Below are positions 1-6,053 of a stretch of 6,310 bases of DNA, one piece after another. The notes under the pieces are model-generated. The model did no database searches and had not been told where the DNA came from. It was given only the letters and a program-made list of their open reading frames with translations. Position 1 is the first letter of the stretch, and each line of letters opens with the position of its first letter. Location of the stretch: assembly GCA_027037575.1 (NCBI GenBank), contig JALVZP010000311.1:1-6310 (forward strand). Direction: 5' to 3'. Both the position numbers and the translations under genes were made by a program. The DNA is from Desulfobacterales bacterium. GTDB lineage: Bacteria; Desulfobacterota; DSM-4660; Desulfatiglandales; JALVZP01.

Positions 1-320
1 AGCTTGAGTATAACAAAAAGCATGGAATTACTCCTGAAACTATAAAGAAGGAGATTGACAACATACTTGAGTCTGTCTATGAGGCAGACTATGTGAAGGT
101 GCCAGAGATAGGAGAAGAGGAAGAAAGATATGAGTCTATTGAGGATATGGAAAAGGAGATAGAAAGACTAAAGAAGGAGATGAAAGAGGCAGCAAAGAAG
201 CTTGAATTTGAAAAGGCTGCTCTTTTAAGGGATAAGATTAAAGAGCTTGAAAAGAAGTATATGGAGATAATCACATATGAATATGAAGAGGGTGAGGTTT
301 ATATTAGCAACGAGAAATAA
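1..320 (+). CDS. uvrB: UvrABC excinuclease subunit B, C-terminal end (partial, 5' end off window)
   Basis: This is the last ~105 codons of UvrB, the helicase-like damage-verifying subunit of nucleotide excision repair in the cytoplasm. The first complete codon is at 3 and TAA is at 318-320. The segment LEYNKKHGITPETIKKEI, coded from position 3, matches the conserved UvrB stretch after the helicase domain (E. coli has YNEEHGITP). After an acidic linker comes the UVR domain (about 135-257), with the core LEFEKAALLRDKI at 201-239. UVR is a helical hairpin that in UvrB contacts UvrC. UVR domains also occur in UvrC, ClpC and McsA, but the YNKKHGITP block upstream singles out UvrB. A short tail rich in Glu and Tyr follows the domain and overlaps the start of rdgB by 44 bases. 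The helicase motifs lie outside the window. Confidence 0.95.
   Translation, partial: LEYNKKHGITPETIKKEIDNILESVYEADYVKVPEIGEEEERYESIEDMEKEIERLKKEMKEAAKKLEFEKAALLRDKIKELEKKYMEIITYEYEEGEVYISNEK
263..266 (+). promoter_or_regulatory. Ribosome binding site of rdgB, inside uvrB
   Basis: GGAG sits 10 bases before the ATG at 277 and supports that start over ATG 283 (spacing 16) or GTG 292, whose only purine run is too close. It lies within uvrB coding sequence, so rdgB translation is probably coupled to that of uvrB. Confidence 0.5.
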
Positions 321-903
321 GGGAAAGTTAATTGAGTTTCAAAAGCTTCTTCCAGAAATAGATCTTATATGTATGGATGATATAGAGGAGCTTAAGGGAT
401 TAAGGATAGAAGAGGATGGGAAGACATTTTTGGAAAATGCAATAAAAAAAGCAAAGACAGTAGCTAATATAAGCAGATCTCCTTCAATAGCAGATGATTC
501 AGGACTTGTTGTATATGCATTAGGTGGAAGACCTGGCATATATTCTTCTCGATTTGCAGGAGAGGATGCAACAGATCTAGAGAATAATCTAAAGCTACTA
601 AAGGAGATGGAAGGAATTAAGGATAGAAGGGCATCATTTATATGTGTAATAGCTGTTTCTTCTCCTAAGGGGAAGATATTTACATATGAAGGAAGATGTG
701 AAGGGATAATTACAGAAAAGATGATTGGAGATAAGGGATTTGGCTATGATCCACTTTTTTATTATCCACCACTAAGAAAGACATTTGCACAAATGGATAC
801 AGAAGAAAAAAATAAAGTAAGTCATAGGGCAATTGCAATAAGAAAGCTAAGGGATGATCTGCCAAATATAATAAAGGCATTAGAAGATGAGGCTTGTAGA
901 TAG
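277..903 (+). CDS. rdgB: RdgB/HAM1 family non-canonical purine NTP pyrophosphatase
   Basis: The 208-residue protein has the usual family length (E. coli RdgB is about 197). The family hydrolyses ITP, dITP and XTP to the monophosphate plus pyrophosphate, keeping deaminated purines out of DNA and RNA. Visible motifs in order: the nucleotide-binding ILATRNKGK (9-17), the acidic EEDGKTFLENA (45-55), the catalytic and Mg-binding IADDSGL (71-77), GGRPGIYSSRFAGEDAT (83-99), GFGYDPLF (154-161) and the base-recognition SHR (182-184). All key residues look intact. The ATG at 277 is preferred because of the upstream GGAG; ATG 283 or GTG 292 would remove only 2 or 5 residues. The gene starts inside uvrB and its end overlaps moaA by 17 bases. 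Cleansing of the nucleotide pool fits beside an excision-repair gene. Two runs of seven A (444-450, 806-812) lie in frame without disruption. Confidence 0.95.
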   Translation: MNMKRVRFILATRNKGKLIEFQKLLPEIDLICMDDIEELKGLRIEEDGKTFLENAIKKAKTVANISRSPSIADDSGLVVYALGGRPGIYSSRFAGEDATDLENNLKLLKEMEGIKDRRASFICVIAVSSPKGKIFTYEGRCEGIITEKMIGDKGFGYDPLFYYPPLRKTFAQMDTEEKNKVSHRAIAIRKLRDDLPNIIKALEDEACR

Positions 904-1849
904 ATATGGAAGAAGGATTACTTACTTAAGGGTATCTGTAACAGACAGATGTAATCTTAGATGCATATATTGTGGAACAGATTTTCAAAGGCTAAGGCAT
1001 GAGGATATACTAAGATATGAGGAGATTATTAGGATAATAGATCTTTTTGTAAGGCTTGGAATAAGGAAGGTAAGGATTACTGGTGGAGAGCCATTATTAA
1101 GAAAAAATATAGGGTTTTTCTTAAAGGAGCTTTCTAAGATAGATGGAATAGAGGAGCTTGCAATAACCACAAATGGTATCTTACTGGAAGACTTTATTGA
1201 TCAGATAAAGGAGGCAGGAATAAGAAGGATAAATATAAGTTTGGACACTTTAAGGCCAGAAAGATATAGGGAGATTACAGGAAGGGATGAGTTTTATAAG
1301 GTATTAAATGGCATATATAAGGCAAAGGAAAAGGGATTTGATCCAATAAAGATAAATGTGGTTTTGCTTAAAGGGATAAATGAGGATGAGATAATGGATT
1401 TTGTAGATTTGAGTATAAAAGAGCCATTTTGCATAAGATTTATTGAATATATGCCTACTTTTGACTCCAATAGAGATTTCTTTATTTCAGGAAGGGATGT
1501 AAAAAGAATGATTCAGGAAAGATTTAAGCTTATAGAGGTAAAAGAGAAGGATTCCCTATATCCTGGACCTGCGATATATTATAGGGTAGAAGGTGCAAAA
1601 GGAAAGATAGGTTTTATAGATGCTATTAGCTCTCATTTTTGTAGCAGATGCAATAGAATAAGGCTTACAGCAGATGGGAATCTCGTGCCATGTCTTTTTT
1701 CCTCAAAGAAGATAGATATAAAGAATCCTATGAGATCTGGTGCTAAGGATGAGGATCTGATAGAGCTTATATTAAAGGCAGTTAAAGAAAAACCTTCTTC
1801 TCATATGGGAGATTTCATAAAAGATTCAATGTATATGATTGGAGGTTAA
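887..1849 (+). CDS. moaA: GTP 3',8-cyclase MoaA (molybdenum cofactor biosynthesis)
   Basis: MoaA is a cytoplasmic radical-SAM enzyme that, with MoaC, turns GTP into cyclic pyranopterin monophosphate, the first step of molybdopterin synthesis. The 320-residue length is typical. The N-terminal SAM cluster motif CNLRCIYC gives Cys22, Cys26 and Cys29. TGGEPLLR (65-72), ITTNG (93-97) and ISLDTL (117-122) follow the radical-SAM barrel, and RFIEYMP (184-190) is a MoaA hallmark. The second cluster, which binds GTP, is Cys252-x2-Cys255-x13-Cys269. The chain ends in Gly-Gly, as in active MoaA. One small oddity is that Gly-Thr follows Cys29 where many MoaA have Met-Pro, and the adjoining loop is slightly short. 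The start ATG lies inside rdgB with AAGG 9 bases upstream. No other Moco gene is in the window. All arginines are AGA or AGG. Confidence 0.95.
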   Translation: MRLVDRYGRRITYLRVSVTDRCNLRCIYCGTDFQRLRHEDILRYEEIIRIIDLFVRLGIRKVRITGGEPLLRKNIGFFLKELSKIDGIEELAITTNGILLEDFIDQIKEAGIRRINISLDTLRPERYREITGRDEFYKVLNGIYKAKEKGFDPIKINVVLLKGINEDEIMDFVDLSIKEPFCIRFIEYMPTFDSNRDFFISGRDVKRMIQERFKLIEVKEKDSLYPGPAIYYRVEGAKGKIGFIDAISSHFCSRCNRIRLTADGNLVPCLFSSKKIDIKNPMRSGAKDEDLIELILKAVKEKPSSHMGDFIKDSMYMIGG

Positions 1850-1874
1850 AATCGAAAGCCTTTACCATTGACAG

Positions 1875-2570
1875 ATGTGGTTTAAAAATATTGCCAGTAA
1901 AAAGATTCTCAGGTGGTATGATCCAATCTTCTTAAACATAATGCCACAGGTAGTTGCAAGCCTTGCAAAGATCCTCTTAAATAGCTGCTCTATAGTAAGA
2001 GTGGAGGGAAGTGATTTTCCTGGAACCTGTATCTATGCAAGCTGGCATCAGAGGATGTCCTTTTTTGCAAGATACCTCTCTAAGAAAAGGCTTATTATAA
2101 TGATAAGTCAGAGTAGAGATGGAGAATATGGAGCAAGGATTGCAAAGTTTTTGGGATTTGAGTATGTGAGGGGATCTTCTACGAGAGGAGGACTAAGTGC
2201 ATTAAAAAGGATGGTCTCCTATCTGAGATCAGGAAGATCTGTTGGAATATTGGTTGATGGTCCCTTAGGTCCTCCAAGGATAGTAAAGAAGGGAGCCATA
2301 ATGATTTCAAGTATGAGCCAAGTCCCCATTGTTCCCATTGTTTGGAGCTGCAGTAGATTCTGGGTCCTAAATTCATGGGATAGATACATGATACCTAAGC
2401 CATTTTCAAAGGTGGTTATAAAATATGGAGAGCCTATATTTGTCCCATATAAGGCCAAAGATGAGGAGATAGAGTTATATAGAAAGAGGCTTCAGGAATG
2501 CTTAAATAGGGATACGGATTGGTGTGATAGATTCTTTGGAGTAGATGTTCCGTGCAAAAGAGAAGGCTAA
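1875..2570 (+). CDS. DUF374 lysophospholipid acyltransferase family protein
   Basis: The 231-residue protein matches the DUF374 branch of the LPLAT acyltransferases. The signature blocks are SWH (56-58, probable catalytic His58), SQSRDGE (78-84), RGSSTRGG (99-106), DGPLGPP (128-134), then SWDRYMIPKPF and KYGEPIF near 190-215. The classic H-x4-D motif of PlsC-type enzymes is not present: Phe63 stands at the Asp position, which fits my recollection of this subfamily. The protein probably acts at the inner membrane, moving an acyl chain onto a lipid. A DUF374 member, LpxJ of Helicobacter and Campylobacter, is described as a late lipid A acyltransferase, so that role is possible here but is inference. 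The ATG at 1875 is the first usable start after an in-frame TGA at 1869-1871. No good ribosome binding site precedes it; the GGAGG at 1841-1845 is too far away. It lies between moaA (25-base gap) and rlpA (19-base overlap). Confidence 0.85.
   Translation: MWFKNIASKKILRWYDPIFLNIMPQVVASLAKILLNSCSIVRVEGSDFPGTCIYASWHQRMSFFARYLSKKRLIIMISQSRDGEYGARIAKFLGFEYVRGSSTRGGLSALKRMVSYLRSGRSVGILVDGPLGPPRIVKKGAIMISSMSQVPIVPIVWSCSRFWVLNSWDRYMIPKPFSKVVIKYGEPIFVPYKAKDEEIELYRKRLQECLNRDTDWCDRFFGVDVPCKREG
2538..2541 (+). promoter_or_regulatory. Ribosome binding site deciding the GTG start of the rlpA-like gene
   Basis: GGAG stands 10 bases before the GTG at 2552. An in-frame TAG at 2528-2530 rules out any longer start, and a start further downstream would cut into the lipoprotein signal peptide, so GTG 2552 is well supported. 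The site is inside the DUF374 gene. Confidence 0.6.
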
Positions 2571-3283
2571 TCCTTATAACACTACTTGTCTTTATCTTAG
2601 GATGTGGAAAGAAGCACATAAGGACATCCTACCGCATCTCTACAATAATCCTTATCTCTTCTAAGAAATACAAGAAGAAAAAGGTCATTATAAGGGGAAG
2701 GAGATACTATCCTACTGGCTTTGTTCAAAGGGGAATAGCATCCTGGTATGGAAGGAAGTTTCACGGAAAAAGAACAGCAAGTGGAGAGATATACAACATG
2801 TATGATAGAACTGCTGCCCATAGGACACTTCCCTTTGGAACATATGTCTTAGTAAGAAACCTGCTCAATGGCAGAAAGACAATAGTCAGGATAAATGATA
2901 GAGGGCCTTTTGTGAAAGGAAGGATAATTGATCTTTCTTACAGAGCTGCAAAAGACATAGGGATGATAAGGAGGGGAACAGCACCAGTTGAGCTTATTGT
3001 TCTTGGAAGGGAGATTGGAGTAGCAGGGAAAAAGAGGATCATAGAGGTTTCACCAATAAGGAGGGGAAGATTTGGTGTTCAGGTAGGTGCATTTAAGAAT
3101 AGGAAGAATGCAATAAGACTTCTGAGTAGATTAAGTGTCATGTTTAGGCATGTGGAGATACATGTAGAAAGGAACATTTACAAGGTTATTGTATCTGGCG
3201 CAAGGACGATTAAGGAGGCAAATATCTTGGAAAGGAGGCTTAGAGGAATAGGATTCAAGAATACAATTATTGTCTCACTTTAA
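2552..3283 (+). CDS. rlpA: RlpA-like septal ring lipoprotein with DPBB and SPOR domains
   Basis: The 243-residue product begins (GTG) with a short basic stretch and hydrophobic core ending in the lipobox ILGC, so Cys18 should be lipidated. Gly19 at +2 would favour outer-membrane sorting under enterobacterial rules. A very basic linker (20-55) follows. The double-psi beta-barrel domain (about 58-151) has GIASWYGRKFHG (61-72), AAHRTLPFGT (88-97) and NDRGPF (115-120). His90 and Asp116 match the conserved pair considered catalytic in Pseudomonas RlpA, a lytic transglycosylase acting on glycan strands without stem peptides. A SPOR domain (about 172-243), starting FGVQVGAF, binds such denuded glycan at division sites. 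Both functional residues are present, so activity is plausible; some RlpA homologues, including that of E. coli, are reported to lack it. The start overlaps the DUF374 gene by 19 bases, and the 3' end overlaps the convergent DUF72 gene by 9. Confidence 0.92.
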   Translation: MQKRRLILITLLVFILGCGKKHIRTSYRISTIILISSKKYKKKKVIIRGRRYYPTGFVQRGIASWYGRKFHGKRTASGEIYNMYDRTAAHRTLPFGTYVLVRNLLNGRKTIVRINDRGPFVKGRIIDLSYRAAKDIGMIRRGTAPVELIVLGREIGVAGKKRIIEVSPIRRGRFGVQVGAFKNRKNAIRLLSRLSVMFRHVEIHVERNIYKVIVSGARTIKEANILERRLRGIGFKNTIIVSL

Positions 3284-3988
3284 GTATTCCTTTAGCATCT
3301 TTACATTCTTTATTGCATAGGCATTAAAGTCGTTGTCAAAATAGATAAATGCATCCCTTCCCCACTTCTTTAATTTCTCTGCCCATTCTCTTATCTGCTC
3401 TTCTGTATACTCAGATGCATATAGCTTTGTTGGGCCGTGTAGCCTTACATAGACAAAATCTGCTGTTACTTCCTCATGATAGGGAAATCTTCCAGCACTA
3501 TCAGAGATGCAAAATGCAATATTGTATTTCCTAAGTATCTCAAATACTCTGTCATCTATCCATGACTTGTGCCTTATCTCCAAGGCATATCTATATTCAG
3601 GCCTTAGGATGCTACAAAATTCCTCTAAGAGATCCTCCTCAAATGAAAGGCTTGGTGGAAGCTGAAAAAGTATTGGCCCACACTTTTCTTTTAGATGAGA
3701 AACGGCAGAATAGAAGTTCTCTAATGCGTCCTCCACATTCTTTAATCTTCTCACATGAGTTATTATCCTGCTTGCCTTAACAGAATATAGGAAGTTTTCA
3801 GGAACCCTTTTATACCAGTTCTTAAATGTCTTTTCAGATGGAAGCCTGTAGAATGTAACATTTAGCTCTACAGTATCAAAGTGTTCTGCATAAAATTCTA
3901 ACCACTTATTTCTGGAAAGTCCTTTTGGATAGAATAGCTCCTTCCAGTGTGGATAGTTCCAGCCAGATGTCCCTATCCTTATTTCCAT
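3275..3988 (-). CDS. DUF72 family protein (YecE-like, function unknown)
   Basis: The 237-residue protein is a full-length DUF72 member, a widespread TIM-barrel-fold family with no established reaction. Conserved blocks are visible in order: GTSGWNYPHW (6-15), FYP (19-21), VELNVTFYRLP (40-50), VKASRIITH (70-78), FQLPP (108-112), LEIRHKSW (136-143), YVRLHGP (180-186) and YFDND (216-220). There is no signal peptide or membrane segment, so it should be cytoplasmic. The clustering of His, Arg, Asp and Trp in these motifs suggests an enzyme-like pocket, but no substrate can be named. It is the last gene of the minus-strand run, 11 bases after the outer-membrane protein gene, with its ribosome binding site touching that gene's stop codon. 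Whether it helps the transport genes upstream or merely shares the transcript is unclear. Its stop TGA (3275-3277) lies inside rlpA. Confidence 0.9.
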   Translation of the reverse strand: MEIRIGTSGWNYPHWKELFYPKGLSRNKWLEFYAEHFDTVELNVTFYRLPSEKTFKNWYKRVPENFLYSVKASRIITHVRRLKNVEDALENFYSAVSHLKEKCGPILFQLPPSLSFEEDLLEEFCSILRPEYRYALEIRHKSWIDDRVFEILRKYNIAFCISDSAGRFPYHEEVTADFVYVRLHGPTKLYASEYTEEQIREWAEKLKKWGRDAFIYFDNDFNAYAIKNVKMLKEYLK

Positions 3989-3995
3989 TTTGACT

Positions 3996-4000
3996 CTCCT
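3996..4000 (-). promoter_or_regulatory. Ribosome binding site of the DUF72 gene
   Basis: On the minus strand AGGAG (plus-strand CTCCT) is followed by 7 bases and the ATG at 3988. Its first base is the last base of the TAA stop (4000-4002) of the outer-membrane protein gene, so a ribosome ending there covers the site. This arrangement favours translational coupling. Confidence 0.7.
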
Positions 4001-5277
4001 TAATAATTGAATCGCAATGCCACATAAATATTGCTATTTTTCTCAAATTGCCCAAAGAAGGTATAATCATTTTTACCAACAAATATATTGCTTCCTATCA
4101 TCACACTTATCTCATCTGTGAGCTTGTATTTTATCAAACTCCTTATATAGGCATCCTGATCTGATGGACTATAGTATGTAAAAAGACAAAGAAGAAGATC
4201 CTGTGACATGAGTAGCTTTGTAAGCCTCATTGTAAAGAGATATCTAAATTCATCCTTTGAAACATACCCTGATGGAAGTGTCTCCTTATATCTGCTGTAG
4301 TCTTCCATACATTCCAAATAATACTGGAATCTTGCTGTAAAATCCTTTGCAATCTCCCTTTCATATCCTATTAAGAATCTTATTTCACTATTCGGTATGA
4401 ATGGATCATCTCCTCTTTCATCCTGCTTAGATACATATCTGGAAAACTCGGAGTTTACTATTCCACCAAGATATGTTCCCCTTATGCTTGCACCATAGCT
4501 TAAGAGTCTTGGGAAAAAGGGTCTCCTTTTATTTATGTCAAATCCTAAAGGATCTTTCCAAAACCCATAATATCCGTATATTGCTGCCTCCCATCCCCTT
4601 ATATTTCTGTATATTCTTACAGCAATCTCATCGTCCTTAAACCAATTGTTTGGCTCTATTGCATTTAATACATTCCTTCTTCCTGTCCTCCTTCTGTATA
4701 TGGGATTCCAGAAGGATATCCTTTCTCCCTTTACATATCTATCTGGATCAAACTTTGGAGTATAAGCAATATCTATATTTGCAAATGAAGGAAAAAGGCT
4801 TATAAAGATGGCATCTGACGGAGATTTGAGATACTGTTCCTCCCTTCCTATAAAAAAGGATTTCCAATCCTTTGGAAAAAGGTCATTCAGAAATATAAGA
4901 TCCCCAGTTCCCCATGTAAGTATCTGCCTTCCTATCTTTATATCTATGAAATAGAAGGGAGAAAGGGAGATATTTGCCTCTCTAAGATCAATAGGGCTTC
5001 TTGTCCCTTCAAGATCCAATTTTCTATCATCACATACTCCATCATACAGGAAGTCTGCTTTGACCTGAAAGATGATATCCCTGAGCTGTCCTGTTATGTC
5101 TGTTTGAAATCTTATTTCTCCAAGTATCTGATCCTTTTCATTCCTATCTTCTCTTACCCTCTGCCCATACCTTGCATCTATGAATCCGTGAATTTCTAAG
5201 CCCAAGAATTCTGTAGAAAATGCAAAAGAAATAGCAGGGAAAAGGAGGAATATAAATAGAAAAAAGGCCTTTTTCAT
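4000..5277 (-). CDS. Putative outer-membrane beta-barrel protein, DUF1302/porin-like
   Basis: The 425-residue protein starts with a clear Sec signal peptide: MKK, a Phe/Leu-rich core and ISFA, with likely cleavage after Ala19. The mature part has many alternating polar/aromatic stretches suited to transmembrane beta strands and ends in ALRFNY, the terminal-aromatic signal read by the BAM machinery. A conserved-looking block GRQILTWGTGDLIFLNDLF (116-134) recalls the GRQ-x-x-x-WG motif of DUF1302 and related porin-like proteins. It follows the LolA-like gene with an ATGA overlap; GAGAGG lies just upstream of the start with a short spacer. By analogy with pump/LolA-like/barrel gene trios it may accept or pass the cargo at the outer membrane, but this is inference. 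Family assignment rests on that motif and context; another porin class is possible. Confidence 0.75.
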   Translation of the reverse strand: MKKAFFLFIFLLFPAISFAFSTEFLGLEIHGFIDARYGQRVREDRNEKDQILGEIRFQTDITGQLRDIIFQVKADFLYDGVCDDRKLDLEGTRSPIDLREANISLSPFYFIDIKIGRQILTWGTGDLIFLNDLFPKDWKSFFIGREEQYLKSPSDAIFISLFPSFANIDIAYTPKFDPDRYVKGERISFWNPIYRRRTGRRNVLNAIEPNNWFKDDEIAVRIYRNIRGWEAAIYGYYGFWKDPLGFDINKRRPFFPRLLSYGASIRGTYLGGIVNSEFSRYVSKQDERGDDPFIPNSEIRFLIGYEREIAKDFTARFQYYLECMEDYSRYKETLPSGYVSKDEFRYLFTMRLTKLLMSQDLLLCLFTYYSPSDQDAYIRSLIKYKLTDEISVMIGSNIFVGKNDYTFFGQFEKNSNIYVALRFNY

Positions 5278-6053
5278 CTTACCTCTCTTGGAGGCCTCCT
5301 TAGAAATCTTTCAGAAAATATCCTTTCTTTAAGCCCAATGTTATACTTCACATTTTTAAATATATTTATTGTCTTACTCCCCCTTATGAGATCCTCTGCA
5401 ACTGCCTCCACAACGGTTGGATATCCCTGTATAATCTCCACTTTCTTTGCTATGATCCTCCTGTATAGTCTTCCCTGCTTGTCATAATATTCTGCCTTCA
5501 TTGGAAGGAATGTCTTCTTGTCAATCCAGACAAGATAATAGGAGAACTCTACTGAATCAGGATCCTTTGGAACATTCTTTATTACATACCACTTATCTGT
5601 CTCTTTTAGTAAGATATGCTTATCATCCTTTATGTCCCTTCCAGAGACATCCTCATAGTAAAAGTCAGATCCAACAAAGCTCGTCCTTTTGTCTCCTGGT
5701 GCAATCCTCTTTAACAGGTTTAGTGCAGGAAGCCACAGCCACCTATCATCCTCTTTCCCTACATGCTTCCACACAAGATATGCCATTTTCCTTACATCAG
5801 AAGGTGCTTTAAAATACACATAGAACTTCTGATCCTTTCCCTTAGTATTCATCCTGAGTATGGTAAACTCCCTTATTCTTTTCTTTCCAGATGCAGATAT
5901 TATGATCATCTTTACATCTGCCCTTCCATCCTTTCCTGCATAGTATGCTGCCTCCTCTGCCTTTTCTACAATCTCATCTGCTGTCAAAGGATATGCAAAG
6001 GAGCTACTAAGGAATAGAAATACTATGGTGAGAAAACATAAGCCCTTTTTCAT
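5274..6053 (-). CDS. Outer membrane lipoprotein-sorting protein family (LolA-like periplasmic carrier)
   Basis: The 259-residue protein has a Sec signal peptide with probable cleavage SSFA/Y after Ala20 and no lipobox, so it should be soluble in the periplasm. The diagnostic blocks are FKAPSDVRKMAYLVW (81-95), DDRWLWLPAL (102-111), LKRIAP (114-119) and SFVGSDFYYED (125-135), followed by the beta-rich second half. These belong to the LolA-like family annotated as outer membrane lipoprotein-sorting protein. It is longer than true LolA and is usually encoded beside RND/MMPL pumps rather than with LolCDE. The fold is a half-barrel with a hydrophobic cavity, so shuttling a lipid or other hydrophobic ligand between the membranes is likely; the ligand is unknown. 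Its ATG overlaps the transporter's TGA by 4 bases and its own TGA overlaps the barrel gene's ATG, so all three proteins are probably made together. Confidence 0.88.
   Translation of the reverse strand: MKKGLCFLTIVFLFLSSSFAYPLTADEIVEKAEEAAYYAGKDGRADVKMIIISASGKKRIREFTILRMNTKGKDQKFYVYFKAPSDVRKMAYLVWKHVGKEDDRWLWLPALNLLKRIAPGDKRTSFVGSDFYYEDVSGRDIKDDKHILLKETDKWYVIKNVPKDPDSVEFSYYLVWIDKKTFLPMKAEYYDKQGRLYRRIIAKKVEIIQGYPTVVEAVAEDLIRGSKTINIFKNVKYNIGLKERIFSERFLRRPPREVR

Noticed and set aside
89..274. Minus-strand open frame opposite the UvrB tail, rich in Ser and Phe
   Set aside because: Its composition is simply the antisense of Lys/Glu codons in the UVR coiled coil; no start signal, and uvrB is unmistakable on the other strand.
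444..812. Two A7 runs in rdgB (444-450 and 806-812) as programmed frameshift sites
   Set aside because: The zero frame carries all family motifs through to the expected length, with no conserved product in another frame.
2318..2341. Short direct repeat around CCCATTGTTCCCATTG
   Set aside because: It encodes the Val-Pro-Ile-Val-Pro-Ile segment of the acyltransferase, a conserved family feature rather than a DNA element.
2179..2619. Several overlapping minus-strand open frames under the DUF374 and rlpA genes
   Set aside because: They lie opposite strongly conserved protein motifs and show no family resemblance themselves.
3257..3292. Inverted repeat GAATAC/GTATTC as a bidirectional terminator
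   Set aside because: Only six AT-rich pairs with a 19-base loop and no T-run on either side; too weak to call a terminator.
5501..6017. Plus-strand open frames rich in Cys, His and Ser opposite the LolA-like gene
   Set aside because: They mirror the conserved LolA-like coding sequence; composition is typical of antisense frames and no motif is visible.
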